A stretch of DNA of 64,000 bases, from contig NC_092575.1 of assembly GCF_037975245.1 (NCBI RefSeq), forward strand, positions 1,007,001 to 1,071,000. Direction: 5' to 3'. This DNA is from Apostichopus japonicus. Taxonomy: Eukaryota > Echinodermata > Holothuroidea > Aspidochirotida > Stichopodidae. Positions 38,501 through 47,400 of this stretch are shown here, in pieces. Each line of letters opens with the position of its first letter. Within the stretch, counting starts at the first letter, position 1. Under the pieces are notes generated by a model. The model had not been told where the DNA came from. It ran no database searches and saw only the letters and a list, made by a program, of their open reading frames with translations. Both the position numbers and the translations under genes were made by a program.

Positions 38501-40622
38501 GCATGTTACAGCATCAGATATATACGTACACTACTAGTGTACTACACTCATATCTTCTTATTGTATCTTACTGTCTGTTTAAATATGTTTACTTATTGTA
38601 TGTATAACTTATTGTCTTATAGATAATGGAATTTTAATGACAATATTGCTATTAAGTATTGTTTCAAAGCAAATAGTCTACATTCTTTAGAACCCACTGC
38701 TGTAGGCCAAACTTTCTTGTTTAAAGCTCCCAATTTTCACCAGGATCACCTTGGTGACCCTCCAGTGGTGAATGTTGTGGCCTGGGTCAGGGGCCTACTG
38801 GGAGGAGGTTCCCCCCCCCCTGCCTTCACATTTGAGAATCTTTTATGATTAATGGTACTTACTTGCAAATTGGTGACATTATTATTCATTCTAGATTCTT
38901 CCACTTTTTTATACAAATATCGGCAATGATTTTTGACTGCTAAATGTTGGCGACGCTACAAAGCATTTTCTTGATCCTTGTTTGTTAGTTGGGAGGTGAA
39001 ACGACCATTGAACGGTACTTTTCGAAATGGTACTTTTAGGTAAATAACTCAACTTGATAATAGGACTAGGGTAGGATGAGGGTATTGGACTTCCAGGTGG
39101 CTTAAGTCCACCTCACCATTTCAGTTCAATACTTAAATTAGTGCTGCTAAAATTAATTTATGCCATTAAATACCATCTCATCTCATTTCATACCTTGATG
39201 AAAATGCCTAGTTATACAAAGGGTCTATAAACTGCATCAGACACTTCAGTGAGTCATAAAACTCGCAGCATGATGGAGATAAAACCCTCTCATTGGGTTA
39301 TTTAATGTTGTTTTTTGGCTGTTAAATTGTATTTGGTGAACAATTGTTCTCAGTTTGCTATTTCACTCTGATAAAAAGGATGTTGAAAACTAAATCATGT
39401 TTTCATTAACAATTATTTTTGACCATAATTTGCTTTAAAATCAACTTCATTAGCATCTGCAAAAAAATTATTATTTTGGGTGCTATATTGAGTGTTATGA
39501 TGCTGGATATGTTTGCAATTTTTACTGAAATCCAACATGAAGGATTAATGCAGATTTTACAGTGTGGTGATGTGCAATCAGTAGAAAAGACAGAAGTTGA
39601 AGATATGAGTGCATTTCTAATATTGTCAAACACCACCTTAACATCTAATTTCAAGGTGTGAGAATTATTAAAATTTATCACATTCCATCCACAATACTAC
39701 TAATGTGTGAGTCTGCTGTGGGTGAAATAGAATCAAAGGAAAGGTGGTCCAAATAAGCACCACATGAGTAGACTGAAATAGCCCAGACACATGTCTAGAT
39801 TGAAAATATCCTAAATTAATAAAACAACAAAAATCAATTGTACAACTAGATTACAAAATACAAGAATGATAAAATTAATACTTCCACTGGCATCGTGCCT
39901 CACTTGGACGAATAACAATTATTAAAAAGTAGTAAGAAAGGGGCCATGTCATTACGCCATCGGTACATTCCGCCATAGAAAATGTGCTCATTCCGCCATA
40001 GAATGAACAAAGTGGCTATTCTTACGACTAGTCGTAAGAATAATTTATAAATACGCATGCGCAGTTGCTTTAACATGGCTATTTTTACGACTACGAGTAC
40101 TATTTTTTACGACTAGAAATAACAATAATTTCCGGTTAGGGTTAAGGTTAGGTTAGTGTTTAGGGTTAGGTTTAGGGTTACCCCGACTACATGCGCAGTT
40201 GCTTTATTTACTTTACTGCACTTGAATTCGCCGATGTTGTAAGAATAGTTATTAAATAATTGTTACGACTAGGCCTAGTTGTAAGAATAGCCACGACCTA
40301 GAATGAGGCCTACTACTACTTGTACTAGCCTACATTAAATGCTACTTTCTAAAACCTGTACTGGTTATGGCCGGTCTAAACCTAGGACTAATTTCACCAA
40401 TCACAGCGCTAGTCTAGCGTAACTTTACTAGCCTAGCCAACGTTAGGTTGTTATTAGTAAATACAGGCTCTAACTTGGGCCTAATTTAGTAAGTTAGTGT
40501 GTCATAATAATAATTGTGACTTGTATAGTAAATGTAAGGTTAGCACTAACTTAGTATAAGGACAGGCCTACCTGGAAGACTTGTTCCACATGCACAAGCG
40601 GATCTTCAACCACTGCCTCCAT
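10408..40622 (-). CDS. CLTC-like: Clathrin heavy chain-like protein truncated to the terminal domain (8 coding exons)
   Basis: Coding exons, 5' to 3' on the minus strand: 40622-40572, 35992-35773, 29895-29737, 23260-23136, 14417-14244, 13650-13537, 11247-11074 and 10515-10408. All junctions are GT-AG, all phases agree, and the sum is 1125 nt (374 residues plus TGA). The exons follow the clathrin heavy chain N-terminal beta-propeller colinearly: TADSAIMNP in exon 2, FQIFNI in exon 3, CQIVAYKTD in exon 4, QAATFAKY and RSAGQPGK in exon 5, IHIIELG in exon 6, and VFTKSG plus DIQTGVYLC in exon 7. Full-length chains are about 1675 residues; this one stops about 35 residues into the linker, so ankle, leg, light-chain site and trimerisation hub are absent. 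In the family this domain binds clathrin-box and W-box peptides of adaptors. I infer a soluble adaptor-binding or competitor protein. The open frames argue against a pseudogene, but a longer isoform through an unseen exon cannot be excluded. Confidence 0.8.
11074..11247 (-). CDS. CLTC-like: Clathrin-like gene, coding exon 7
   Basis: Acceptor ccttgtcatag, donor AAAG|GTAAAC; 58 codons, residues 282-339. GLVYVFTKSG, DIQTGVYLC and ALDRCGK align with the FLITKYG, DLETGTCIY and GVNRKGQ strands of the last blades. The exon begins GTGAGC directly after the acceptor AG, so acceptor and a donor-like sequence are fused. Confidence 0.9.
11248..13536 (-). other. CLTC-like: Intron 7 region of the clathrin-like gene (with intron 6 nearby)
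   Basis: Intron between exons 6 and 7. It holds simple AT-rich sequence, a short acagtaatacctgtaatacc repetition near 11360-11400, and a C-rich run near 13090-13170. No exon or mobile element was recognised. Confidence 0.5.
13537..13650 (-). CDS. CLTC-like: Clathrin-like gene, coding exon 6
   Basis: Acceptor tattttatag, donor CAG|GTGCGT; 38 codons, residues 244-281. It starts IHIIELGPFISGN, matching LHIIEVGTPPTGN, and ends YDFPVCVQ, matching NDFPVAMQ. The exon is too short to stand out as an open frame and was found by following phase and homology. Confidence 0.9.
14244..14417 (-). CDS. CLTC-like: Clathrin-like gene, coding exon 5
   Basis: Acceptor tatttatttgcag, donor AAG|GTATAA; 58 codons in phase 0, residues 186-243. 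The sequence pattern VTQVYS...QAATFAKY...GQPGK follows the AMQLYS...HAASFAQF...GQAGGK series of propeller strands in clathrin heavy chain. Confidence 0.9.
14418..17095 (-). other. CLTC-like: Part of intron 4 of the clathrin-like gene
   Basis: No exon supported. It contains one arm of an inverted dispersed repeat at about 16605-16735 and a C-run near 15541. Several open frames at 15.1-16.4 kb lack splice partners or homology. Confidence 0.45.
16605..16735 (+). repeat. Dispersed repeat, copy A (inverted partner at 21623-21722)
   Basis: The string agaatgagaagg...ggttaccagt...gcacggta...agagtgct(a/g)aggttg and tggggagacaggtaag recurs in reverse complement at 21623-21722. Similarity is interrupted but ordered, so these are two old copies of one element in opposite orientation about 5 kb apart in the same intron. 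Confidence 0.5.
17096..17285. mobile_element. Short MITE-like element with about 35-bp inverted ends
   Basis: The left end GTTGTCATGGCAACAAATTG...AACTGTAAAGGAA is matched by the inverted right end (reverse complement GTTGTCATTGTCAAGAAATT...AATTGTAAAGGAA). The 190-bp body is very AT-rich and non-coding. TA lies one base outside each end, compatible with Tc1/mariner-style insertion but weak as evidence. Confidence 0.6.
18020..20579 (+). mobile_element. Non-autonomous repeat element 1 with tandem half-site-rich units
   Basis: It starts TGGTTCCTTGCTG and ends CAGCAAGGAACCA, giving 13-bp inverted ends; the last part (from aggttcctttgctttcagca) can also fold on itself. Inside are two copies of a block beginning gatatcaattgcaacacaca (about 18137 and 18439), then roughly 400-bp units beginning near TTTGACCTCGTATAACTTCG, then a (CA)n run at about 20486-20535. 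Three units carry an identical cluster of AGGTCA-type half-sites (from 18716, 19115 and 20069). No open frame suggests a transposase. The same architecture recurs at 60631-63686. Confidence 0.75.
18716..18749 (+). promoter_or_regulatory. Candidate nuclear-receptor half-site cluster (DR4-DR5-DR1), unit 1
   Basis: AGGTCA (18716), AGGTCA (18726), AGGTCA (18737) and GGGTCA (18744) stand in one orientation with spacers of 4, 5 and 1 bases. Further copies start at 19115, 20069, 61424 (second site mutated to AGGTTA), 61823, 62223 and 63178. The spacings equal known direct-repeat response elements of nuclear receptors. Function here is only inferred. Confidence 0.5.
20580..23135 (-). other. CLTC-like: Part of intron 4 of the clathrin-like gene
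   Basis: No exon recognised apart from the dispersed repeat copy at 21623-21722. The sequence is AT-rich and unique-looking. The minus-strand frame at 22129-22419 has no acceptor/donor pair in frame with the gene. Confidence 0.45.
21623..21722 (-). repeat. Dispersed repeat, copy B (inverted partner at 16605-16735)
   Basis: The plus strand reads cttacctgtctccccacaac, then ctcagcactct, taccgtgc and ggtaacc. Its reverse complement aligns in order with the segment at 16605-16735. No coding capacity is seen and the family is not recognised. Confidence 0.5.
23136..23260 (-). CDS. CLTC-like: Clathrin-like gene, coding exon 4
   Basis: Acceptor ctactatgcag, donor GAC|GTAAGT; completes codon 144 and runs to 185. 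RPVRAFARH and CQIVAYKTD match the PVKMFDRH and CQIINYRTD stretches of clathrin heavy chain, so the W-box Gln (human Q152) is retained. Confidence 0.9.
24075..24330 (+). repeat. Degenerate minisatellite (ctagcattgtggctacctcc)
   Basis: About eight diverged repeats of ctagcatt(g)tgg(c/a)tacctccagcatt occur in tandem, with units of roughly 30-35 bp. It is intronic and non-coding. Confidence 0.6.
29231..29270. repeat. Perfect 17-bp inverted repeat with 6-nt loop
   Basis: AATGGCCAAGTGGTGTA (29231-29247) is followed by TGTATG and its exact reverse complement (29254-29270). This forms a stable hairpin in DNA or RNA of either strand. It lies in intron 3, about 0.5 kb downstream in coordinate terms from exon 3. 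Confidence 0.85.
29335..29421 (+). repeat. 16-bp tandem repeat (aagtgcagtaacagtt)
   Basis: Six copies, two of them shortened to aagtgcagtaac and one with a single change (aagtgtagtaac), stand in direct succession. Intronic. Confidence 0.75.
29737..29895 (-). CDS. CLTC-like: Clathrin-like gene, coding exon 3 (clathrin-box groove)
   Basis: Acceptor tttccttccag, donor CTG|GTAAGT. It encodes residues 91-143, including GRHFQIFNI, which aligns without gaps to the groove between blades 1 and 2. Gln and Phe equivalent to human Q89 and F91 are kept, while K96 and K98 are replaced by Glu and Gln. Confidence 0.9.
30360..31470. repeat. Degenerate tract rich in CTGTAC/GTACAG and ATCTACTA words
   Basis: Words such as actgtaca, acagtaca, catctacta and tagcactgt recur dozens of times at irregular 25-60-bp spacing over about 1.1 kb, often next to their own reverse complement. 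It reads as a decayed tandem array. It has no coding potential. Confidence 0.6.
33110..33360 (+). repeat. Degenerate tandem repeat (aggattcacatacattgatc)
   Basis: About nine diverged copies of (a)ggattcaca(t/c)(a)c(a)ttgatcagtt follow each other with units of about 25-35 bp. Intronic, non-coding. Confidence 0.6.
33570..33791 (+). repeat. 31-bp minisatellite (gtcaatatactataatgtag...)
   Basis: About seven copies of a 31-bp unit, gtcaata(t/a)actataatgtag followed by tcagtatacta, have few substitutions; the last copies are shortened. The low divergence suggests a fairly young, possibly length-variable array. Confidence 0.8.
35192..35580 (+). repeat. 75-80-bp tandem repeat with G-rich core
   Basis: Five units share ttcactaatactgtagtttg, ttgacttacag, tttggcagg(a/g)ggtggg with extended G runs, and agcaatctaacc. 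G-tracts on the plus strand could form quadruplexes. On the sense (minus) strand three units contain CTGTAAGT, a perfect donor-like word, 190-560 nt downstream of the exon 2 donor. Confidence 0.75.
35773..35992 (-). CDS. CLTC-like: Clathrin-like gene, coding exon 2 (propeller start)
   Basis: Acceptor ctcttttcag, donor AAAAC|GTAAGC; residues 18-90 plus one base. It holds the first blade: LSSFGIKPEQVTF aligns with the LQNLGINPANIGF region, and TADSAIMNP is conserved exactly. The middle is diverged and basic (SKKKKRD). Confidence 0.85.
35993..40006 (-). other. CLTC-like: Intron 1 of the clathrin-like gene (main part)
   Basis: No exon was found. Chance open frames at 36095-36496 and 39419-39661 have AT-driven composition. 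The promoter-side end of the intron carries the palindromic element at 40007-40298. Confidence 0.45.
40007..40298. mobile_element. Palindromic MITE-like element with telomere-like core
   Basis: A 20-bp inverted repeat GTGGCTATTCTTACGACTAG at 40012-40031 is mirrored at 40275-40294 with one mismatch. An 8-bp direct repeat TAGAATGA (39999-40006 and 40299-40306) flanks the block, as hAT-type insertions leave. The left end is itself a perfect 26-bp palindrome (40017-40042). The centre holds degenerate TTAGGG runs (about 40134-40182). It lies in intron 1, about 270 bp from exon 1. Confidence 0.6.
40572..40622 (-). CDS. CLTC-like: Clathrin-like gene, coding exon 1
   Basis: It encodes residues 1-17 (MEAVVEDPLVHVEQVFQ), ending in phase 0 at CAG|GTAGGC. 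It corresponds to the N-terminal segment of clathrin heavy chain that ends ...EHLQ at the same splice position. The ATG at 40622 is the start because its frame runs straight into the matched donor and the exon 2 homology. A preceding ATG nearby is out of frame. Confidence 0.7.
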
Positions 40623-41286
40623 ATTGGCATTGATACAACTATGTTATCATCTTTGATACTTCGAAAACATACTCTTTGCGACGGAAAATCGAATTATTTT
40701 AAGGAAATGACAAATAGTAAATACACCCCTGTCGGTTTCACGTTAATCCCACAACATTGGAAAACATGCAGTGTATACCGTGCTGTTTTTTCCACTGTAG
40801 TCGTCTGTACTATAGGACTTGTTATTAATAGCCTAGCCATACGCGAAGCAATGTCAAATACACATGATACCAATACTGGAAGTGTTTAGGTGAAAGTCAG
40901 AAATAGTTGACTGCGTAACATGTGTTGGATATGAAATCCAATACACTTTCTATAAACAAGAACAAGAACATCTTATTAGCAACGCAGTCTTCAAGTAATT
41001 TGAAGTGACCATATCATGATGACAAAAAATAGCGATTGACACATCCTTGCTGCAGCTGACAGTGACAGCAACACAGAAATTTACCGACATGTAAAAATCG
41101 GGGGCGCCAGGTAAATTCAACATTAATAACAAACCTATGCTGTGATAACAAATAAATGGGTAAGCTGCGCAGGTACGGGTAAGCATTCAGTACAGGCAGA
41201 CAATATGAGACCGACCTAGGATTTGTCGAAGTTGCTGTCGATAACCAAGGCAACGTTCGACGCACAATTGGTCATGTGTATTATAA
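40623..41286. promoter_or_regulatory. Putative bidirectional promoter between the two divergent genes
   Basis: Only 664 bp separate the start codon of the minus-strand clathrin-like gene (40622) from that of the plus-strand TBC/C2-like gene (41287). The segment is less AT-rich than its surroundings and has several CpG words (gttcgacgcac, gggggcgcc). It must contain the 5' UTRs or promoters of both genes unless non-coding first exons lie elsewhere. No clear TATA box was seen. Confidence 0.5.
41241..41254 (+). promoter_or_regulatory. RFX X-box-like site
   Basis: ATAACCAAGGCAAC fits the half-site pair GTNRCC-N2-RGYAAC with one mismatch at the first base, 32 bp upstream of the ATG at 41287. X-boxes close to the start are typical of RFX-controlled ciliary genes. 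This is a motif match only. Confidence 0.35.
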
Positions 41287-41414
41287 ATGTCAGCCCTCGA
41301 CGGCTCTAACTTACGTGAGTTCACAACAAGACATATTAGTGAACTGGACCATCTTTCGTCGGCAGAACATTTTATGTTTAGGCCAAACAATTTGGAACAG
41401 TTAGGAGTCCTAAC
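41287..41414 (+). CDS. TBC/C2-like gene, coding exon 1
   Basis: ATG at 41287, 42 codons plus two bases (MSALDGSNLREFTTRHISEL...). The donor AAC|GTTAGG is weak but is the only one giving the right phase for exon 2. The frame otherwise stays open to a TGA at about 41438-41440. This is the least certain exon of the gene. Confidence 0.5.
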
Positions 41415-44400
41415 GTTAGGCAAACTTAGATCATTTTGACTATTTAGCAAACATGCGCTTCCAACGTAGGCCTACGCCAAGTAGGCAAAGTCTACTCATT
41501 CATTGGCACACGTTGGGAGGGCCTTTCGATTTCCTTTAGGCTGATTAGTAGTAGGGGCCTAGGCCTAGTATTATTTATTAGGGCGCTAGGCGTAACTTAG
41601 ATTAAGGCCTAGTGTAATGCTTATCCCTAAATCAAAATTTAGGCTATCACTAAATTAAATGTGGAAATAATGTACAATTAAATTTGGCACCTAGACAGGG
41701 CCAACTTAGTTATAATTAATCAAGTGCATTTCAATCCTGACTTCATTTGTGAATATGCTTTAAGTAATTTTCACAATCACATCTTGATATCCATTCATGT
41801 TGCATACTTCCAGAAATCCAGGGATGTCCACTGTTAGAGCCTGAGGCAACAGAAAGACCACTTTGCTTCCATACAATGAACTAAGTTATGGTACATAACT
41901 TTCCACCTAGCAGCCCAAGTTTCAAGGTTTGCAGTGTGATTGGTTCCATGGCAAGAAATCAAAGTAATTTTGAGCATTGGATTGACTTACCACAGCAACA
42001 ATCTTTTCTGCAAAATGCACCCTGGAAAGAGGTTTGTGAAAGCTCTGTTATAAAATTCAACTCTCCAAATTAGTATGCAACTAACAGAGTAAAGGTGTCT
42101 GATATTTATCTTTGAGATGATTAATCAATCAATGAATTAGCAACATATTACCTGAAATAGTGTCTGACACTGTCTGAATCGAAGGTTAGGCTATGTCAAT
42201 CAATTATGGACACTTCCAACTATGCAACTTAGTGAGGCAGACAGTGCATGGCTTTGCCATGTGCCTCACCCAGCAAAGAACTGTTCCATGCACCCCCTCC
42301 TCAGGTGTCCCTCCTATCCAAATTTATTTTACCATGCAGAAAAAGCAAAAAATTGTTATTATGAAAGGTACACCTAAAAAATTTGGCTGACATAAGTTTT
42401 GAAAACAGAGTACCCACACATCCCTTGAACCCCTCCCACCCACTTGAGCCCCTCCCACCCCCTTGAACACCTCCCACCCCCTTGAACCTTCCCACCCCCT
42501 TGAACCCCTCCCACCCCTTGAAACCCTCCCACCCCCTTGAACCCCTCCCACCCCCTTGAACCCCTCCAACCCCCTTGAACCCCGCCTCATTGTACTAGCA
42601 TCACCCTGTACCTTGCATCAAATACATTCTGTGCTTCCAAAATGTAGCTGTCATTTTGGTTTGCCCCCTCCTCTTCCAATTGGCCTACTGACAGATTTAC
42701 AGTACTGTAGGTGGCTTGAAACAGTGAACTATGCAGCTATGAATTTCCAACAGTTCTTTTCATTTGGTCGGCTGTGATTTGTTTCAGAGAGAACTGATTT
42801 GAGTCGGTGTCTTAATCAAGAGCCCATCAGTTACAAAAATATACATATATATCAATATATTTATATATATACATGCATTCTTTATGTGTTTACATAGTTT
42901 TATATTTTCCATTTCTCTTCATACACATCAGCTATACAATGTCCTCTGTAAGGCATTGGCTCGTCTCATACACCAAGACTTTGATTCCTTCTCAAGTAGT
43001 CAAAAGTCGTCTCTCTTTGATCTTCTCGGGAGGACGTTCTTTGAGAGGCATATGGACACTTGTAAGATAGTGTTTGATACGCAGGTAATTATTACTGGGA
43101 CAATCCCATCATAGTTAGCTAGATATCTCTATGATGATATTATGTTGGGTATCAACTGAACCTTTTCTTATAATAATTTTGATGATGTGGGAATTGTCTT
43201 AAAAGTAATGCAAGTAATATAGATTCAGGATCTTATTATCATTTTATACAAAGAAAAGAAAAACCAACATAATTGGCTGTTAAATGTTGATTTTGGCTGT
43301 TTTATAGTTTATTCTTTTTTTTTTAAACTGATCAAAGTTAGATGATGAATGTCAACATTTCTTATCATTTTCTTTGATGATGTGATGTTATGTTATGTTA
43401 TGTTGGTTATTTACCTTTCCTCATAATAAATTTGAAGAATTTGTATCTAAGTATAGCCAATATTTTACAAAATCAGGATTTATTAATAATTTTTATGTTC
43501 GACTCTGAAAGGTACAGTATTAAAATATGGCAATTTTTTTTTTTAATTCAGGAGGCAGGATCTATTTTCTGTTTTAACCCAATAGGAAAAAAGGTAGCAT
43601 AAATGGCCATTCAAGGTTGGTTTTGGCCGTGCAATATTTTGTCAATTTTCTATCCATAATTCAGTAGGCCTTTATGTAAGCAGTGTTCTATATAGAAGCC
43701 AATTCTATTCATAGATTATATTTACAGAATGCTTAATTTACCCAAAGCTCAAATCAGATGGAGAGAGTGCTAGGGAAATGAAAAACTACCTGAAGACAAA
43801 ACTAACAGAGGCACTGGAAGACAGCCATTTAGACAAAAACAGCCGAGAGTCAAAGATTCTTAAAGACTTCAAAGACTTCTTGCGAAGTTTGTTAGAAAAG
43901 TCTTTGAATGAGACACTACAGAGAAGAGGCACCACTGACCAGTGTTCATATGAGCAGCAAGAGCGAAGCGAGTCGAGGGATGGATGGTTGGGGAGGGAGA
44001 CCTTTAGCCAAGAGATGACCAAGAGTAATGTTCTAGGAGAGGCAGTCGCTCACATTCTGGACAGACGGCCGAATATGTTTGAAACAGTCTGTACAAAGTT
44101 GAAAGGTCATCAGCTTTCACCAGCACTAAGGAGAAAGATCTGGCTGTGGGTGATTGTTTCAGAAAAGAAGAAAATCAAGAATTGGAGGTAAGGAATAATT
44201 AAGGTGCTGAGTTCCAGGTAAAATACAATTTTTTTTCTATTCTATTGAGGGTGATTTTTAAGATTTTGAATGTCACAGAATCTAGCTATACTGCTATGCT
44301 TTTTATCGGAAGCCAAGAAAATTATATTAAAGGTTGTCGCAAGGTGCCCAGAGGCTGCACTGAATTTTCCCAGGTCTATTGTCGGTATTCGGTGGGGTGA

Positions 44401-47400
44401 GTATGACAGAAATAAAACTCACGGAGAGGGTTTCCAAAAGTTTGTTTTCTCTTGTTTCCCGGTTCAGTATATACACTATATACAGTTCTGGAGATAATGA
44501 ATGACACATCACAGAGCCCACTCTTTTAAATACAATGACATACAGGCCTCACTGGCCAAACAACACAGTCTGCCGCAATGGAGCACCGTGGCTCTGGGTT
44601 GGAAAGGAGACCCCTCGCCAAAGAATAAATAAAATTGGCTAGGCAACACCAGTAAAAACACCCTGCAATAACTCAATTGAATCATAACTAATCTTGTTCT
44701 AAATACCTCACCATATCCAAACAATGTGGGTGGCATAAGTAACACAATACAAGTATACAATATACCATTTCCACAATCCATCATTCCATATATTATGCTT
44801 AACCCTTGACAAAGTTATCACCCGAAAGTTTAAACACTATTATCGGTGAAGTGAAAATACTTTGTTTCTTACACTTTACCTAACTCACCATTAGTCAAAT
44901 ACACTGCCGCTTTCCCGCCTAACTTACCTCACATGCCTCATTGTTATTTGCATACCAAAACATTGCACCCTGTTTCTACTATAACCCCTCCTTTCACTGG
45001 ATATGTCACAAAGGTTTTTTTTTACCTTTGCAAAACCAAAACGGTAAATAATATGTACCTCATAATCTTTGCTACTCTTATTTTTTTAAATATCAAAGTG
45101 TGTTTGAAGGGTTTATTACTTTGGGGGGGGGGGGGGGGGTGGAGGCTACCTTCAATGCTGTTTACCTGTAAACAATATTAAAACTCTGATTCTTTCCCAT
45201 CATTAATAATTTCTTTTCTTGTCATTTCCTTTATTCTTTCTGTATCTTCTTTGCCTGAATCAGTTACTCAACCTTAGAAGAGGAATTTCATGGGAATTTA
45301 TTGAGGAGGAAAGCCCAGATGAATATTAATTCTGTTAGTTCTGCACCTGCTAACTCCCTGATCCAGCAAATGGTCAAAGAGGTCAGTTCAGAAATTGCTA
45401 GATAATTAAGTTACAAACATTTGAGAATTATTTAGAAAGTATTTTTGAAAGCCTTTCTTGGGCATGTAGAGGGCATGTAGTGCAATGTAACAGTGAACTC
45501 GTAGCTTTGACCAAGAACTTGTTCAAATTTATTTACAAGCCTCATGAAAAATGACCTCATAGCTAACTCATACAGGGAAATAATTTGAGCCTTTGCATCC
45601 TCACATAGCAAGTTTGAGGTTGATGCACTTTTGATAACATTAAGTACTGACATGTTACAGACTAAAGTGACTAAAGTTTCAAAATATGGTTAGAATCCTG
45701 TTGACTTATACTTTCATAATAGAATGAGCTTTCTATTTGTCAATCATGATTCAAGGTATTACAAAATACATTGTACTTTAAAATACAATGTCATTTAACA
45801 AAGTTATGAGTGAGGCACCATTCAGCACAATGGTATATGTATACAAGTATAAAGCATTAGGATTTGGGTATCCTACCAATGAAATTGTTGGTGAGACCTG
45901 AAAAAACTCACTTATGCCTTAAAGCTTCAGTGAGATTGGCTCAATCTCTCTGAATGTACAAAATATGGGGATTGGGTTGCAAACAAATACTGATCTCTCA
46001 CTGAAGAGAGAAGCTCAGTAGCTAATCCTCTTTGTTAATTCCTTACAACAATGAACAAATCTTTGTGTCAGTTTGCATCTCTTGAGCCGACTCTGACATT
46101 TAACTTGACCTTTGACCTTGAATAATGACTAAGCATACGCACTGCTTGTAACTGAATGTTTTTGGAGATTGAAACATGAATGCATACCAAAACCATTAGA
46201 GTCTGGTTTATTCAAACTACATCACATCAGAATTGTTTGTAACCATCCAGTGCCAGAAATTTATTTTGTAAAAGTTTGGAAATGTAATTGTTCAATTTAA
46301 TCCCGGACATCAAATTGAGCTTTGGATTTGATTTTTTCTTTTTCAGAAATTCAAATCTACGCCATGTCTCCGGTCTCTGGCAAATAGCGATGTGGAATCG
46401 GTTATTGAAGAGGCTATGAATATTCATGATGTGTGCTATGGCCACTCTGAACCAATCAGTGTTTTACTTTTATTTCCTCTTTACATTGGACTTGTAAAAC
46501 CATCAGACGGTAATTACTTGGACAAAGATACTTTCTCTTTAGAACTTTTATTCTTTTACTTGATGAGATCAAAATCTCTGTGATCTGTAAAACAACCAAT
46601 CTAAATGTAACATGGAAGGTCTTTTCTGCCCACTACTACTGCACTCTTCTCACCTCAATAGCTTTCCAATATTTGTAAAACTCTTCATAGGGATCTAGGT
46701 GAAATATAAGCAATTCAAGGTTTAAGCACTTTGCAAGTATTTCTCGTTATTTTTTTATTCATTTTTTTTTTTTATGTTACCTTCTCTTTTCATCTACTTT
46801 CATTTTAGGAAATCAGCAGATCTAAATATCATCACTAAATAAGTAACGTTTAAATTCTAACTACTCTACAACAAATAACCTACAGTATGGAAACTAATTA
46901 TTTTTGTTGTGTTTGGTCTGGCTTGTAGATGATATTCCGCTGTCCTTAACGATAAGTCTGAACCTACTGCAGATTCACTTAATCCACACTCGGGAAAGAT
47001 CTGAGAGAATCATAACAAATGTACTGGATCAGTTGCAAGTTACAGATGAGCCCCTTTACCAGCATATGAAGGATTGTGCAGAGATTAACAGCATGCAAGA
47101 ACTGATCAAGGTATGTATGCTCTGATTGAGATAGATAGATAGACAGATAGATAGACAGACAGACAGATAGACAGATAGAAACAGCCTAATAATGGTACTG
47201 AAACATTTATTCTTCATTGTGATACAGAATGTTGAAATCACCCTTCAACCCCCCCCCCTTCCCTCCCCTCCCCTTCCCCCACCCTCTCTGCCATGATTGT
47301 CAAAGAGAACAACATACTGCTCCTAGTAAAGTTCGGCCTTTACTGTTGTACTGATTTGCATGATTTTTAAAATTCTGATAGTCATTCCTTGCAAAAGAAT

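Noticed and set aside
40134..40182. Interstitial telomere repeats as a chromosome fusion scar
   Set aside because: The TTAGGG-like runs are short, degenerate and lie inside a small element with inverted ends; an ordinary element cargo is simpler.
41888..42073. ATG at 41888 as a start of the TBC/C2-like gene
   Set aside because: Upstream residues come from the intron and polypyrimidine tract; the exon from 41911 with a start at 41287 gives matching phases. A start at 41888 remains a fallback if exon 1 is wrong.
42324..42590. Gly/Arg-rich minus-strand open frame
   Set aside because: Entirely a translation of the 19-bp C-rich minisatellite.
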